Below are positions 1-7,676 of a stretch of DNA of 64,000 bases, one piece after another; within the stretch, counting starts at the first letter, position 1; each line of letters opens with the position of its first letter. Below the pieces are notes generated by a model. That model had not been told where the DNA came from, searched no databases, and was given only the letters and a program-made list of their open reading frames with translations. The translations under genes and the position numbers were made by a program. Source of the DNA: an uncultured Parabacteroides sp. (GTDB taxonomy: Bacteria; Bacteroidota; Bacteroidia; Bacteroidales; Tannerellaceae); NCBI GenBank assembly GCA_944325355.1, contig CALUZS010000003.1, positions 155,942 to 219,941 of the forward strand, written 5' to 3'.

Positions 1-2
1 CG

Positions 3-428
3 GATTTTATGAAACAGCGGAAAAAGGAGTTGCAATCGTTGATGGGCGATACGGCAACCGTGGAGTTTACTGCTTATGGTGACACCTTGAAGATGACAAT
101 GCTTTCTTCGGTTTTGTTCCTCGATAATTCAAGTACGTTGAAGCGGGGAACAGAATCCGTTTTGCAGAAAATCCGTTCTTTTTTGCAGAATAATAAATTG
201 AATATGAATGTGTTTGTGTACACAGACAGCCTGGGTGTTGCAGAGTATAACCTGCTTCTTACGGAGAAGCGTGCAAAAAGTCTCAGTCTTTCATTTTTCC
301 CTGCCCAGGATTCCATGAAAAGCCGGAATGTTTTTGTGGGAAAGGGCGCAGAGAACCCGGTAGGGGATAACAGTACCGAAAAGGGGCGTTTGCGTAACAG
401 GAGGGTGCTATTTTTGATAGCCCGTTGA
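3..428 (+). CDS. OmpA-like C-terminal domain protein (5' end outside window)
   Basis: The reading frame is open to the left edge, so the gene almost certainly begins upstream; the ATG at 9 is probably internal. The visible part is an OmpA-like peptidoglycan-binding domain. It has a 'YTDSLG' segment where the family has the GHTD loop, then the 'NLLLTEKRAKSL' helix that corresponds to NxxLSxxRAxxV, and a terminal 'NRRV' motif just before the stop. Family knowledge: this domain holds outer-membrane or lipoproteins to peptidoglycan through diaminopimelate. The GH of the GHTD loop is replaced by VY, so binding may be weaker or altered. The N-terminal barrel or lipoprotein part cannot be seen. Confidence 0.75.
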   Translation, partial: DFMKQRKKELQSLMGDTATVEFTAYGDTLKMTMLSSVLFLDNSSTLKRGTESVLQKIRSFLQNNKLNMNVFVYTDSLGVAEYNLLLTEKRAKSLSLSFFPAQDSMKSRNVFVGKGAENPVGDNSTEKGRLRNRRVLFLIAR

Positions 429-695
429 CGAATCCATCTGTCTTCATTGCATCGCGCATATCCGGCTTGGATATAGGATACCCTTTCCAGATAATTTTTT
501 TGTTGTAAGTAAGAATGTGGATTTGCCATGAAGCATGCTTTGTGTTTTGTCTATTCTATTACTGCATGAAAACTGAAAAATAGTATAATCTATCGTTAAT
601 TTTCCTAATATCATGCAACGAAAACCGTTCATTTCGCTTCTTTTTTGTAGAGTATTAGAAAATAAGATATTTGATGATTTGAAAGGAGATTTTGT

Positions 696-1337
696 ATGAA
701 AAAAATTTTTTCATTAGCCTTGTTGACGGTCTTTTTTGTCTCTTGTCAGAAAGAACCGGATTTGTCGGATATGGACGGTGAGTTTACTGTCCTGACAAAT
801 TTCGATGTAAATGCCGATATGTCTACAGCGTCGACATTTTATATTCCGGACAGTATATTGTTAATCGGTTCGGATAGTGAGAATCCTACATATTGGACTG
901 GAACAAATGCGTCTAATCTTGTTTCCGAATTCGTTACAAATATGGAAGAGTTCGGTTATACGCGTTCTACCGATAAGGCGGATGCTGATTTGGGATTGCA
1001 GGTTTCATATATTGAGAACGACCATTATTTTGCTGATTTCTTCACTCCTTCCTGGTGGTGGGGGTATCCCGGTTATTGGGATCCGTTTTATTGGGGAATC
1101 GGCTGGGGAGGATGGTATAATCCTATTCCTGTAGTTTATCAATACCGGACAGGTTCTATGATTGTTGAGATGGTCGATTTGCGCAAGTCTTCGGAAGAGC
1201 TGGAAGACCACAGGCTACCTATTCTATGGACTGCTTATATGACTGGTTTGTTGTCTGGGTATAACCGTTTTGACGAAGCTTTGACGATTGATGCCATCAA
1301 TCAGGCCTTTTCCCAGACGGAAGGGTTGAAAAAGTAA
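696..1337 (+). CDS. DUF4136 family lipoprotein
   Basis: 213 residues with a type II signal peptide: a hydrophobic helix, then 'VFFVSCQK' with the lipobox Cys at residue 17, so it should be a lipid-anchored envelope protein. The body fits the DUF4136 family (small Bacteroidetes and Proteobacteria lipoproteins of unknown function): 'YIPDSI' near the start of the domain, 'KADADLGLQVSY' and a C-terminal 'WTAYMTGLL' segment. Residues 117-143 form a striking Trp/Tyr/Gly/Pro-rich tract. A good AAAGGAG ribosome-binding site lies 8-9 bases before the ATG. The next gene, an outer-membrane barrel, follows after 30 bases in the same direction, so the two are probably co-transcribed. Confidence 0.85.
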   Translation: MKKIFSLALLTVFFVSCQKEPDLSDMDGEFTVLTNFDVNADMSTASTFYIPDSILLIGSDSENPTYWTGTNASNLVSEFVTNMEEFGYTRSTDKADADLGLQVSYIENDHYFADFFTPSWWWGYPGYWDPFYWGIGWGGWYNPIPVVYQYRTGSMIVEMVDLRKSSEELEDHRLPILWTAYMTGLLSGYNRFDEALTIDAINQAFSQTEGLKK

Positions 1338-1367
1338 GGATGTTTGTTAAAAAAAGGAGATTGGATT

Positions 1368-2003
1368 ATGAAATCAATAAATAAAAGGAGTTGCTTTACT
1401 GCAATACTGACTATTTTTTTGCTTGTCCCTTTCGTTTCGAAAGCACAAGTGTATGCTGATAAAATTATTTATTTGAATATTGATTGGCAGTTGAATATGC
1501 CTTTTGGAAGTGATTATGCTGATAAGATAAGCGGTTGGGGTGCAAATTTTGAAGGTGGTTATTACATAACATCGAATATTTCTGCCGGATTGTTTGTCGC
1601 TTTCCACACGAATAATGAATATGTAGCGCGCCAGAATTTGGATTTTGGAGAGGGGACGGTTCTTAATACAGACCAGCAGCATTCTATTTTCCAGTTGCCT
1701 TTTGGTGCTTCTTTCCGTTATACGTTTATCAGAGACGGATTGATTGAGCCTTATGCGGGGGTACGGTTGGGAGCCAGCTACAATGAAGTTTCCTCTTATC
1801 TGCATAGCGTAAAAATATATGATCGCGAATGGGGTTTTTATGCGTCTCCGGAGATTGGAGTGAACATCTTCTGTAATGAGCAGAAACATTTGGGATTCCA
1901 TGTAGCAGTCTATTATGATTATATGACAAACCATACAGCGCTGCTCTCGTATGATGTGAACGGATTCAATAACTGGGGTGTGCGTGTGGGGCTTGCTTTC
2001 TAA
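1368..2003 (+). CDS. outer-membrane beta-barrel protein
   Basis: 211 residues from the ATG at 1368, which follows 'AAAAAAGGAGATTGGATT'; an in-frame TTG at 1344 is less likely. The N-terminus is a signal peptide ending 'FVSKAQ'. The mature part alternates short amphipathic strands with Gly/Asn/Asp turns ('GANFEGGYYI', 'GASFRYTFI', 'EPYAGVRLGASY') and ends in a strand with terminal Phe, as outer-membrane barrels do. The size suggests an 8-stranded barrel of the OMP_b-brl type. It lies 30 bases after the DUF4136 lipoprotein gene and probably shares its transcript. No specific ligand can be inferred. Confidence 0.75.
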   Translation: MKSINKRSCFTAILTIFLLVPFVSKAQVYADKIIYLNIDWQLNMPFGSDYADKISGWGANFEGGYYITSNISAGLFVAFHTNNEYVARQNLDFGEGTVLNTDQQHSIFQLPFGASFRYTFIRDGLIEPYAGVRLGASYNEVSSYLHSVKIYDREWGFYASPEIGVNIFCNEQKHLGFHVAVYYDYMTNHTALLSYDVNGFNNWGVRVGLAF

Positions 2004-2098
2004 ATATAGGTCAGTAGATCCTCTAAGTAATCTATAAATACTTTATTTCGTTTATTTTTTTAGACTTGAAAGTGTGGGTTTGATTTGAACCTGCGAAA

Positions 2099-2130
2099 AA
2101 AGGGGGAGACGAATTTTCGTCTCCCCCTTT
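2099..2130. terminator. bidirectional intrinsic terminator, 14-bp stem
   Basis: A perfect 14-bp inverted repeat (AAAGGGGGAGACGA / TCGTCTCCCCCTTT) with an ATTT tetraloop lies between the convergent barrel gene (+) and tsf (-). On the minus strand the stem is followed by six T, so it should end the rplM-rpsI-rpsB-tsf transcript. On the plus strand the T tract is weaker. Confidence 0.9.
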
Positions 2131-2172
2131 CGGCTTTTATCCTCAAAATACGGATGTTTGCAGATCCGTTTC

Positions 2173-3000
2173 TTAGTCTACGTTTAAAGTTACACGTTTG
2201 AAAGATACAACAGTGAGTTCTTTATTTGCAGATTGCAGGTATTGTTCGATAGAAATCTTAGCATCTTTAATAAATTCTTGTTGTAACAACGTGTTTTCTT
2301 TGTAATATTTTTGAAGAGAACCTTGAGCGATTCTGTCAAGCAAGTTTTCCGGTTTTCCAGCTTGACGGGCTTTATCTTTTGCAATTTCCAATTCTTGGTC
2401 GATTATATGCTGCGGAACTTCATCCGGGCGTACGGCAACCGGATTCATAGCTGCGACTTGCATTGCAACGTCTCGAGCCATCTGGTGTTCAATAGTAGCC
2501 TGGTTGAATGCAACCACTGTAGCCAGTTTGTTCCCCGGATGGATGTAGGATATGGTAGATGCACCAGAAACTGATTCAAATGCGCCTAATTCCATCTTCT
2601 CTCCGGTAATACCTGAACGGTCTGTGATGTGGTCTTGGATGGAACGTCCGTCTGCCAATGTAAGAGCAAGCAGTTCTTCTTTGCTTGCAGGTTTCTTATC
2701 CATAGCAATATTCAGAATGTCTTTTGTCAAAGCAACGAAATCTGCATTTTTGGCAACGAAGTCTGTTTCGCATTTTAGAGCAACGATAGCAGCATATTCA
2801 CCGTTTTCTGCTGCCAACACACAACCTTCAGAAGCTTCTCTGTCTGAGCGTTTTGCTGCAACAGCCTGCCCTTTTTTGCGGATAATCTCCATTGCTTTTT
2901 CGAAATCTCCATTGGCTTCTTCCAAAGCCTTTTTGCAATCCATCATTCCCGCGCCACTCATTTTGCGTAAGTGCGAGATATCAGCCATTGTAACTGCCAT
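2173..3000 (-). CDS. tsf: translation elongation factor Ts
   Basis: 275 residues, the usual length for Bacteroidetes EF-Ts, the guanine nucleotide exchange factor that recycles EF-Tu. The N-terminal UBA-like domain ('LRKMSGAGMMDCKKALEEA', residues 11-29) is followed by the signature 'TDFVAKN' (79-85), which contacts the EF-Tu nucleotide site, and by two dimerisation subdomains. The start MAVTMADI is chosen because orthologues keep the four residues before the second Met. It is the last gene of the rplM-rpsI-rpsB-tsf operon and ends before a strong terminator. The rpsB-tsf pairing is conserved across bacteria. Confidence 0.98.
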   Translation of the reverse strand: MAVTMADISHLRKMSGAGMMDCKKALEEANGDFEKAMEIIRKKGQAVAAKRSDREASEGCVLAAENGEYAAIVALKCETDFVAKNADFVALTKDILNIAMDKKPASKEELLALTLADGRSIQDHITDRSGITGEKMELGAFESVSGASTISYIHPGNKLATVVAFNQATIEHQMARDVAMQVAAMNPVAVRPDEVPQHIIDQELEIAKDKARQAGKPENLLDRIAQGSLQKYYKENTLLQQEFIKDAKISIEQYLQSANKELTVVSFKRVTLNVD

Positions 3001-3043
3001 AATGTTTTCTTATTTAATTGATGATATTATTAAAATTAGTAAA

Positions 3044-3126
3044 GGGCAACTGACAATTGACAAGTCTGTCAAAAGGCAATTGCCCATTTGATTATTTTTT
3101 CCCAATTGCCAATTTTCTGTCAATTG
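3044..3126. repeat. clustered CAATTG palindromes between rpsB and tsf
   Basis: This 80-base stretch inside the operon holds overlapping inverted repeats: GGGCAA (3044-3049) with TTGCCC (3080-3085) enclosing a TTGACA/TGTCAA hairpin (3057-3072), and GGCAATTG (3075-3082) with CAATTGCC (3103-3110). CAATTG occurs five times. The alternatives exclude each other, so the segment could act as an attenuating or processing structure in the rpsB-tsf mRNA, or be a remnant of a dispersed intergenic repeat. There is no proof of function. Confidence 0.5.
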
Positions 3127-3129
3127 AAA

Positions 3130-3984
3130 TTATTGTTCTTCTTCTTCTTTTGCGTATTTGTCTGCAATGTTAGCATTCAAAGCATCAGCATTCCCGTCTT
3201 CTTTTTTAGTACGTTCCTTTTTAGCAGCTTTTGCTCTACGTTCTCTTTTCGGAGTTTCATTTTCGCTTGCTGCTGCATCGCTGTCTGCTTTTTCTGCTTT
3301 CCGTTCCTGCAAACCTTCGTTGATTGCTTCGCAAATAGCGGATACGATTACTTCAACTGATTTTGTAGCATCGTCGTTTGCCGGAATGACGTAGTCGATG
3401 TTGTTCGGATTTGAGTTTGTGTCAACCATTCCAAATACAGGAATACCTAAACGGTTGGCTTCGCGAACAGCAATATGTTCTTTCATGACGTCAATGACGA
3501 ACAAAGCAGAGGGGAGACGGCTCATATCTGCGATAGAACCTAATGTCTTTTCCAATTTTGCGCGTTGACGGGTAATTTGCAGTTTTTCTCTTTTTGAAAG
3601 ATTGTCGAAAGTACCGTCTTTCGTCATTTTGTCGATTGTTGTCATTTTCTTGATGGCTTTCCGGATAGTCGGGAAGTTTGTCAACATACCACCCGGCCAA
3701 CGTTCGATGACATACGGCATATTTACAGACGTAGCTTTATCAGCAATAATTTGTTTAGCTTGTTTTTTAGTAGCAACGAACAGTATTTTTTTACCTTGTT
3801 TTGCAAAGTTTTTCAAAACTTCCGCTGCTTCATCTACTTTAGCAACTGTTTTATGTAAATCAATGATATGAATACCATTGCGCTCCATGAAAATGTAAGG
3901 AGCCATTGCAGGATTCCACTTTCTTTTTAAGTGTCCGAAGTGAACACCTGCTTCCAATAATTGATCAAAATTAACTCTTGACAT
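3130..3984 (-). CDS. rpsB: 30S ribosomal protein S2
   Basis: 284 residues from ATG 3984 ('MSRVNFDQLLEAGVHFGH', the family N-terminus); a longer frame to 4029 adds residues not found in S2. Conserved S2 segments are visible: 'GHLKRKWNPAMAPYIF', 'RWPGGMLTNF', 'DPxx'-like 'VIDVMKEHIAVREANRLG' and 'PNNIDYVIPANDDA'. The last ~55 residues form a Lys/Arg/Glu/Ala-rich tail ('KRERRAKAAKKERTKKED'). This tail is longer than in E. coli S2 and typical of Bacteroidetes. S2 joins the 30S subunit late and lies near the anti-Shine-Dalgarno region; the operon places it before tsf. Confidence 0.97.
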   Translation of the reverse strand: MSRVNFDQLLEAGVHFGHLKRKWNPAMAPYIFMERNGIHIIDLHKTVAKVDEAAEVLKNFAKQGKKILFVATKKQAKQIIADKATSVNMPYVIERWPGGMLTNFPTIRKAIKKMTTIDKMTKDGTFDNLSKREKLQITRQRAKLEKTLGSIADMSRLPSALFVIDVMKEHIAVREANRLGIPVFGMVDTNSNPNNIDYVIPANDDATKSVEVIVSAICEAINEGLQERKAEKADSDAAASENETPKRERRAKAAKKERTKKEDGNADALNANIADKYAKEEEEQ

Positions 3985-4189
3985 TGTTTTTTCTCTTGAA
4001 AATCGTTTACATTCTTTTAATTCGCACAATCACCAGGTAGTTATTTTTATTTCTCAATGTAAGATAAATCCTGATGATTTAGATACTAAACGCATTCTTT
4101 CAGTTCTTAGTTTTGAGTTTTTAAGCTTCCGTTTTTAGTAAAGACTGAAACGTATAACTTGCAAACTGGTAAAACTTACAAACTCAAAA

Positions 4190-4576
4190 TTAACGTTTAC
4201 TGAACTGGAATCTCTTACGAGCTTTCGGACGTCCCGGTTTTTTACGTTCAACAGAACGAGGGTCGCGTGTGATAAATCCTTCCGCACGGAGAGCTGCTTT
4301 GTCTTCCGGGTTGATTTTCACCAAAGCGCGGGCGATACCTAAACGGGCTGCTTCCGACTGTCCTTTGAATCCTCCGCCTTGCAAATTGATTTTGATATCA
4401 TATTGTCCTGTAACATTCAATTTTTCCAGCGGTTGTTTTACAACGAACTGGAGAATTGGAGATGGGAAATAATTGGCAAGGTCTCTTTTGTTGATTGTGA
4501 TATTTCCGGTTCCTTCGCTGACATATACGCGAGCAACCGCAGCTTTACGCCTACCTATAGCATTTACTACTTCCAT
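4190..4576 (-). CDS. rpsI: 30S ribosomal protein S9
   Basis: 128 residues with the family start 'MEVVNAIGRRKAAVARVYV' and the conserved C-terminus 'RKKPGRPKARKRFQFSKR', whose last Arg reaches the P-site tRNA anticodon. Length is normal for S9. It begins 7 bases after the rplM stop, the universal rplM-rpsI pairing, and leads into rpsB after about 205 bases. That spacer includes a pair of complementary 10-mers, TTTTGAGTTT near 4111 and AAACTCAAAA near 4181. Confidence 0.98.
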   Translation of the reverse strand: MEVVNAIGRRKAAVARVYVSEGTGNITINKRDLANYFPSPILQFVVKQPLEKLNVTGQYDIKINLQGGGFKGQSEAARLGIARALVKINPEDKAALRAEGFITRDPRSVERKKPGRPKARKRFQFSKR

Positions 4577-4583
4577 TACCTAA

Positions 4584-5039
4584 TTATTTATATAAGTTTA
4601 TATCTATTGTTTTAGGCTGTTGTGCTTCATGTTTATGTTCTGTTCCTGCATAAACATACATGTTGTTCAACAGTTTCGAACCTAAACGATTTTTAGGCAA
4701 CATACCTTTTACCACTTTCCGGAACAGATAGCTCGGTCCTTTTGCCATTAAATCGGCAGGCGTATATTCTCTTTGTCCACCAGGATAACCGGTGTATCTC
4801 AAATAAACACGATCGTTCCACTTCTTTCCTGTCAGAACGACTTTTTCTGCATTGATAATAATTACGTTATCACCACAATCAACGTGCGGAGTAAAGTTGG
4901 GTTTGTACTTCCCTCGCAAAAGCTTTGCCACTTTTGCGCAAAGACGACCCAGTGTTTGACCGTTAGCGTCAACAACGACCCATTCTTTATTTACAGTTGC
5001 TTTGTTTGCAGAAATGGTCTTAAAACTTAAAGTATCCAC
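4584..5039 (-). CDS. rplM: 50S ribosomal protein L13
   Basis: 151 residues with L13 landmarks: 'WVVVDANGQTLGRLC' near the N-terminus, 'GDNVIIINAEKVVLTGKKW' and 'MLPKNRLG'. The length matches Bacteroidetes L13. It is an early-assembly protein of the 50S subunit and heads the operon rplM-rpsI-rpsB-tsf. The upstream region carries a consensus promoter (5166-5196) and an 11-bp hairpin in the leader (5089-5118). L13 autoregulates its own mRNA in some bacteria, so the leader may be an L13 binding site; that is inference. Confidence 0.98.
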   Translation of the reverse strand: MDTLSFKTISANKATVNKEWVVVDANGQTLGRLCAKVAKLLRGKYKPNFTPHVDCGDNVIIINAEKVVLTGKKWNDRVYLRYTGYPGGQREYTPADLMAKGPSYLFRKVVKGMLPKNRLGSKLLNNMYVYAGTEHKHEAQQPKTIDINLYK

Positions 5040-5088
5040 TGCTTAAACTTTTTAATAATTAATAATTTACAAATATTCCCTTCGCGAA

Positions 5089-5118
5089 TTTATTGTTTCG
5101 GACACATGAAACAATAAA
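5089..5118 (-). promoter_or_regulatory. hairpin in the rplM operon 5' leader
   Basis: A perfect 11-bp inverted repeat TTTATTGTTTC / GAAACAATAAA with an 8-base loop sits in the ~120-base leader between the rplM promoter and the rplM start. There is no T tract after it in the direction of transcription, so it is not a simple terminator. A ribosomal-protein leader element is the likeliest role; leaders for L13 have been described in Bacteroidia from comparative work, but I cannot test the match here. Confidence 0.55.
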
Positions 5119-5165
5119 TGGGCTAAGTACTAAACATTTAATATTGTTTGATAATAATCGGCTTG

Positions 5166-5196
5166 CAAAGGTACGGCTTTTCTTCAAATAACCAAA
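5166..5196 (-). promoter_or_regulatory. promoter of rplM-rpsI-rpsB-tsf
   Basis: On the minus strand: TTTG, exactly 19 bases, TACCTTTG. This is a full match to the Bacteroidetes sigma-ABfr consensus (TTTG-n19-TAnnTTTG). Transcription would begin near 5159, leaving a leader of about 120 bases before rplM. Confidence 0.88.
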
Positions 5197-5415
5197 TATT
5201 TATAATCATTTTCTGATTTAGTTGTGTTTTATTTTTTGTTTGAGCGGTGCCGAATAATCTTTCTGATAGCTTGCAATACGTGAAAGCGACATCTCTTTGA
5301 AGGTGGAAGAATTTGAGGACCGGATTTTGCCGGGAGAAAAGGGAAACTCGGAAGCAAGTCGGAAGTTTTTAGTTTTAATAAGCTAAAACAAATGGAAAAA
5401 TCGGAGGATTCTGCG

Positions 5416-5423
5416 TATATTTG
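5416..5423 (+). promoter_or_regulatory. -7 box before the PorT-like barrel gene
   Basis: TATATTTG matches TAnnTTTG, 21 bases before the ATG at 5445. No good -33 TTTG is seen at the right distance. Confidence 0.5.
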
Positions 5424-5444
5424 TCCGATATAAATGAAATCAAG

Positions 5445-6098
5445 ATGAAAAAATCTGGCTGGATTATCATATCTTTTTTGATTCTCTTTACTTTTACATC
5501 GGAGGCTCAAATTGATTGGGGAGTACGTGTAGGTGCTGCCCGTTCTTCTTTAACACAAAAGGTAGATGGAATGTTTCGTTCTAAGGGACGTTTCGGATTT
5601 AGTGTTGCCGGGATTGCCGATATCTCATTGAAAAACCGTTGGACATTGCGTCCTGAGGTCGCTTTTGTTCACGAAGGGGGAGGTTATGTTTCGAATTGGA
5701 CTTTCAGCGGTGTGAATTTACTGGAGAACAAATATAAGTATTATTCGTTGCAGGTTCCTATAAATGTGGCGTATAATATCCCGTTGTCAGATGTGACCTT
5801 GAGTATTGCAGCCGGACCTGTGTTGGATTTTTCCTTGTTTGGGAAGATGAATACGCAGACTGACAAATTAGAGAATATTAATTTTTGGTCGACTTCACGG
5901 GAGAAAGATTTGAAGCCGTTCGATTTGGGTGTGAATGTAAGCTTGTCGGTAGAGTATGCGAATGTATTTTTCTCGATTGGTACCGTTTTTGGAACTCTCG
6001 ACCGCCGCGCAGTGAAACGGGAAGGTGAATCGGCCGTTTTCCAGAATAATGTCAATTTTTCGATAGGATATTTTTTCCGGGATTCAAAACGAAAGTAG
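5445..6098 (+). CDS. outer-membrane beta-barrel protein (PorT/OMP_b-brl-like)
   Basis: 217 residues from ATG 5445; an in-frame ATG at 5421 lies inside the likely -7 box and is rejected. The signal peptide is 'MKKSGWIIISFLILFTFTSEAQ' (cleavage after SEA). The mature protein opens with 'DWGVRVGAARSSL' and has strand-turn repeats such as 'LRPEVAFVHEGGGY', 'SLQVPINVAYNI' and 'SIAAGPVLDFSLFG', a pattern typical of PF13568-type barrels (PorT family) of Bacteroidetes. It is probably an 8-10 stranded outer-membrane protein. It lies alone between the rplM promoter and ogt. Function is unknown. Confidence 0.75.
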   Translation: MKKSGWIIISFLILFTFTSEAQIDWGVRVGAARSSLTQKVDGMFRSKGRFGFSVAGIADISLKNRWTLRPEVAFVHEGGGYVSNWTFSGVNLLENKYKYYSLQVPINVAYNIPLSDVTLSIAAGPVLDFSLFGKMNTQTDKLENINFWSTSREKDLKPFDLGVNVSLSVEYANVFFSIGTVFGTLDRRAVKREGESAVFQNNVNFSIGYFFRDSKRK

Positions 6099-6157
6099 CC
6101 GGGTCTTTTATATATATTAATGTATAGACGGAACATTCGGAAGTAAGGAGGATGTTT

Positions 6158-6682
6158 ATGGAAGGGAAGAATGTCATCACAATAAGGCCTTATGAATCGC
6201 CGTGCGGTTTGTTGATGCTTGGCTCTTTTGAAGATAGGCTTTGTTTGTGCAACTGGCAATTGGAAAAGCAGCGCGGTTGTGTGGAACGGCGGTTGAAACG
6301 GTTGTTGCAATCGGAATTTGAAGATGGGGAATCGCTTGTGATTGCAGAGACTGTCAGGCAACTTGACGAATATTTTGCCGGTCAGCGTAAGGTCTTTGAT
6401 TTGCCAATCCTTCTTGTTGGTACGGAATTTCAGAAGAGCGTATGGAACGAATTGTTGAAAATTCCTTTTGGCGTGACACGCTCTTATGGAGAGGTGGCTC
6501 GGCAGCTGGAAATACCCAAAGCCGTTCGCGCGGTAGCCAATGCTAATGGAGCCAATGCCATTTCTATAATTGTGCCTTGCCACCGGGTGATAGGAAGCGA
6601 TTATTCGTTAACCGGATATGGCGGAGGGCTTCCGGCTAAGAAATATTTGTTGGGATTGGAAGGACTTAGCGTACGCTCTTAA
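6158..6682 (+). CDS. ogt: methylated-DNA--protein-cysteine methyltransferase
   Basis: 174 residues. The start at 6158 is preferred over the ATG at 6152 because TAAGGAGG ends right next to 6152 and stands 7 bases from 6158. The C-terminal domain carries the active site 'PCHRV' (acceptor Cys141), preceded by the helix-turn-helix 'SYGEVARQL' and Arg finger region 'AVRAVANANGAN'. It removes O6-alkyl groups from guanine by suicidal transfer to the Cys. The single-enzyme (Ogt type) layout without an Ada domain is clear. It probably forms a short unit with the following genes, although ribF has its own promoter. Confidence 0.95.
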   Translation: MEGKNVITIRPYESPCGLLMLGSFEDRLCLCNWQLEKQRGCVERRLKRLLQSEFEDGESLVIAETVRQLDEYFAGQRKVFDLPILLVGTEFQKSVWNELLKIPFGVTRSYGEVARQLEIPKAVRAVANANGANAISIIVPCHRVIGSDYSLTGYGGGLPAKKYLLGLEGLSVRS

Positions 6683-6694
6683 TGCCGTTTCTGT

Positions 6695-6725
6695 TTTGTG
6701 CCTGCCGGTAAATTGTGTACTTTTG
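6695..6725 (+). promoter_or_regulatory. promoter of ribF-argE
   Basis: TTTG, 19 bases, TACTTTTG: a perfect fit to the Bacteroidetes consensus, 27 bases before the ribF start and downstream of the ogt stop. Confidence 0.85.
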
Positions 6726-6752
6726 TTTGCTGAAAATGGAAGGACAAAACGG

Positions 6753-7676
6753 ATGGAAATTATACGAGGTTTACAGCATGGGAATAATGGATCTTCGGTG
6801 GCTACAATCGGTTTCTTTGACGGTGTTCATCTTGGCCATCGTTTTCTGATAGATATTCTTCGTAAAGAAGCCAATAAGAGAGGATTGCCTTCGGCTGTGA
6901 TAACCTTTACCGAACATCCGCGTTCTGTTTTGCAGCAAACTTATGTGCCGGAATTGCTTAATTCGACAGACGAGAAGTTGCAACATCTTGCGGAGACAGG
7001 AGTGGATTATTGCTATTTGCTGGAATTTACTCCTGAATTGTCTCAACTTTCAGCCAATGATTTTATTGTGGAAATATTATCATCCCGTTTGCATGTGCGG
7101 GCATTAATGATTGGTTACGACCACCGTTTCGGGCATAATCGGAAGGATGGTTTTCCCGAATATGTTGTTTATGGAAAACAGTGCGGGATGGAAATTATAG
7201 AAGCTCCGGTTTATAAAGACGAGCATGTCAGTTCTTCTTTGATACGTAAATTGTTGAAGGAGGGGAATCCCAGGGATGCAGCCCGTTTGCTAACATATCC
7301 TTATTCGTTGGTCGGGCGTGTTGTTAAAGGACATCGGGTGGGACGGACAATCGGTTTCCCAACAGCCAATATTGTTCCGCTGGAACGGAGGCAACTTGTT
7401 CCTTTTCCTGGAGTGTATGCGGTACAAGCTTGCATCGAAGGGAAATGTTATAAGGGAATGCTTTCCATTGGTAATCGCCCTACTCTTAATAACGGGACGG
7501 ACGTGTCGATAGAGGTCCATCTGTTTGGTTTCAATGAAGATATTTACGGAGAACTGATAGAGATCCGTTTCTTGGATTATTTGCGGGAGAATAAATCGTT
7601 TGGTTCGTTGGAGGAATTGAGAAAGCAGTTGGAGGATGATAAAGGAAAATCGCTTGGAATATTAAATAGTTTGTGA
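6753..7676 (+). CDS. ribF: bifunctional riboflavin kinase / FAD synthetase
   Basis: 307 residues from ATG 6753; the frame stays open upstream into ogt, but that part precedes the promoter. The N-terminal nucleotidyltransferase (FMN adenylyltransferase) domain shows 'GFFDGVHLGHR' with the HxGH motif at 26-29 and 'HVSSSLIRKLL' (ISSTxxR-like). The C-terminal flavokinase domain shows 'GRTIGFPTANI' and 'GMLSIGNRPT'. It makes FMN and then FAD from riboflavin and ATP. The stop overlaps the start of the ArgE-like gene (TGATG), showing translational coupling. Confidence 0.96.
   Translation: MEIIRGLQHGNNGSSVATIGFFDGVHLGHRFLIDILRKEANKRGLPSAVITFTEHPRSVLQQTYVPELLNSTDEKLQHLAETGVDYCYLLEFTPELSQLSANDFIVEILSSRLHVRALMIGYDHRFGHNRKDGFPEYVVYGKQCGMEIIEAPVYKDEHVSSSLIRKLLKEGNPRDAARLLTYPYSLVGRVVKGHRVGRTIGFPTANIVPLERRQLVPFPGVYAVQACIEGKCYKGMLSIGNRPTLNNGTDVSIEVHLFGFNEDIYGELIEIRFLDYLRENKSFGSLEELRKQLEDDKGKSLGILNSL

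Noticed and set aside
2074..2095. GGTTTGATTTGAACC, T-arm-like on the minus strand
   Set aside because: No cloverleaf can be drawn around it; it sits next to the tsf terminator.
2552..3091. Long frames antisense to tsf, rpsB, EnvC and DsbD genes
   Set aside because: They mirror strongly conserved genes on the other strand and have no sensible protein features.
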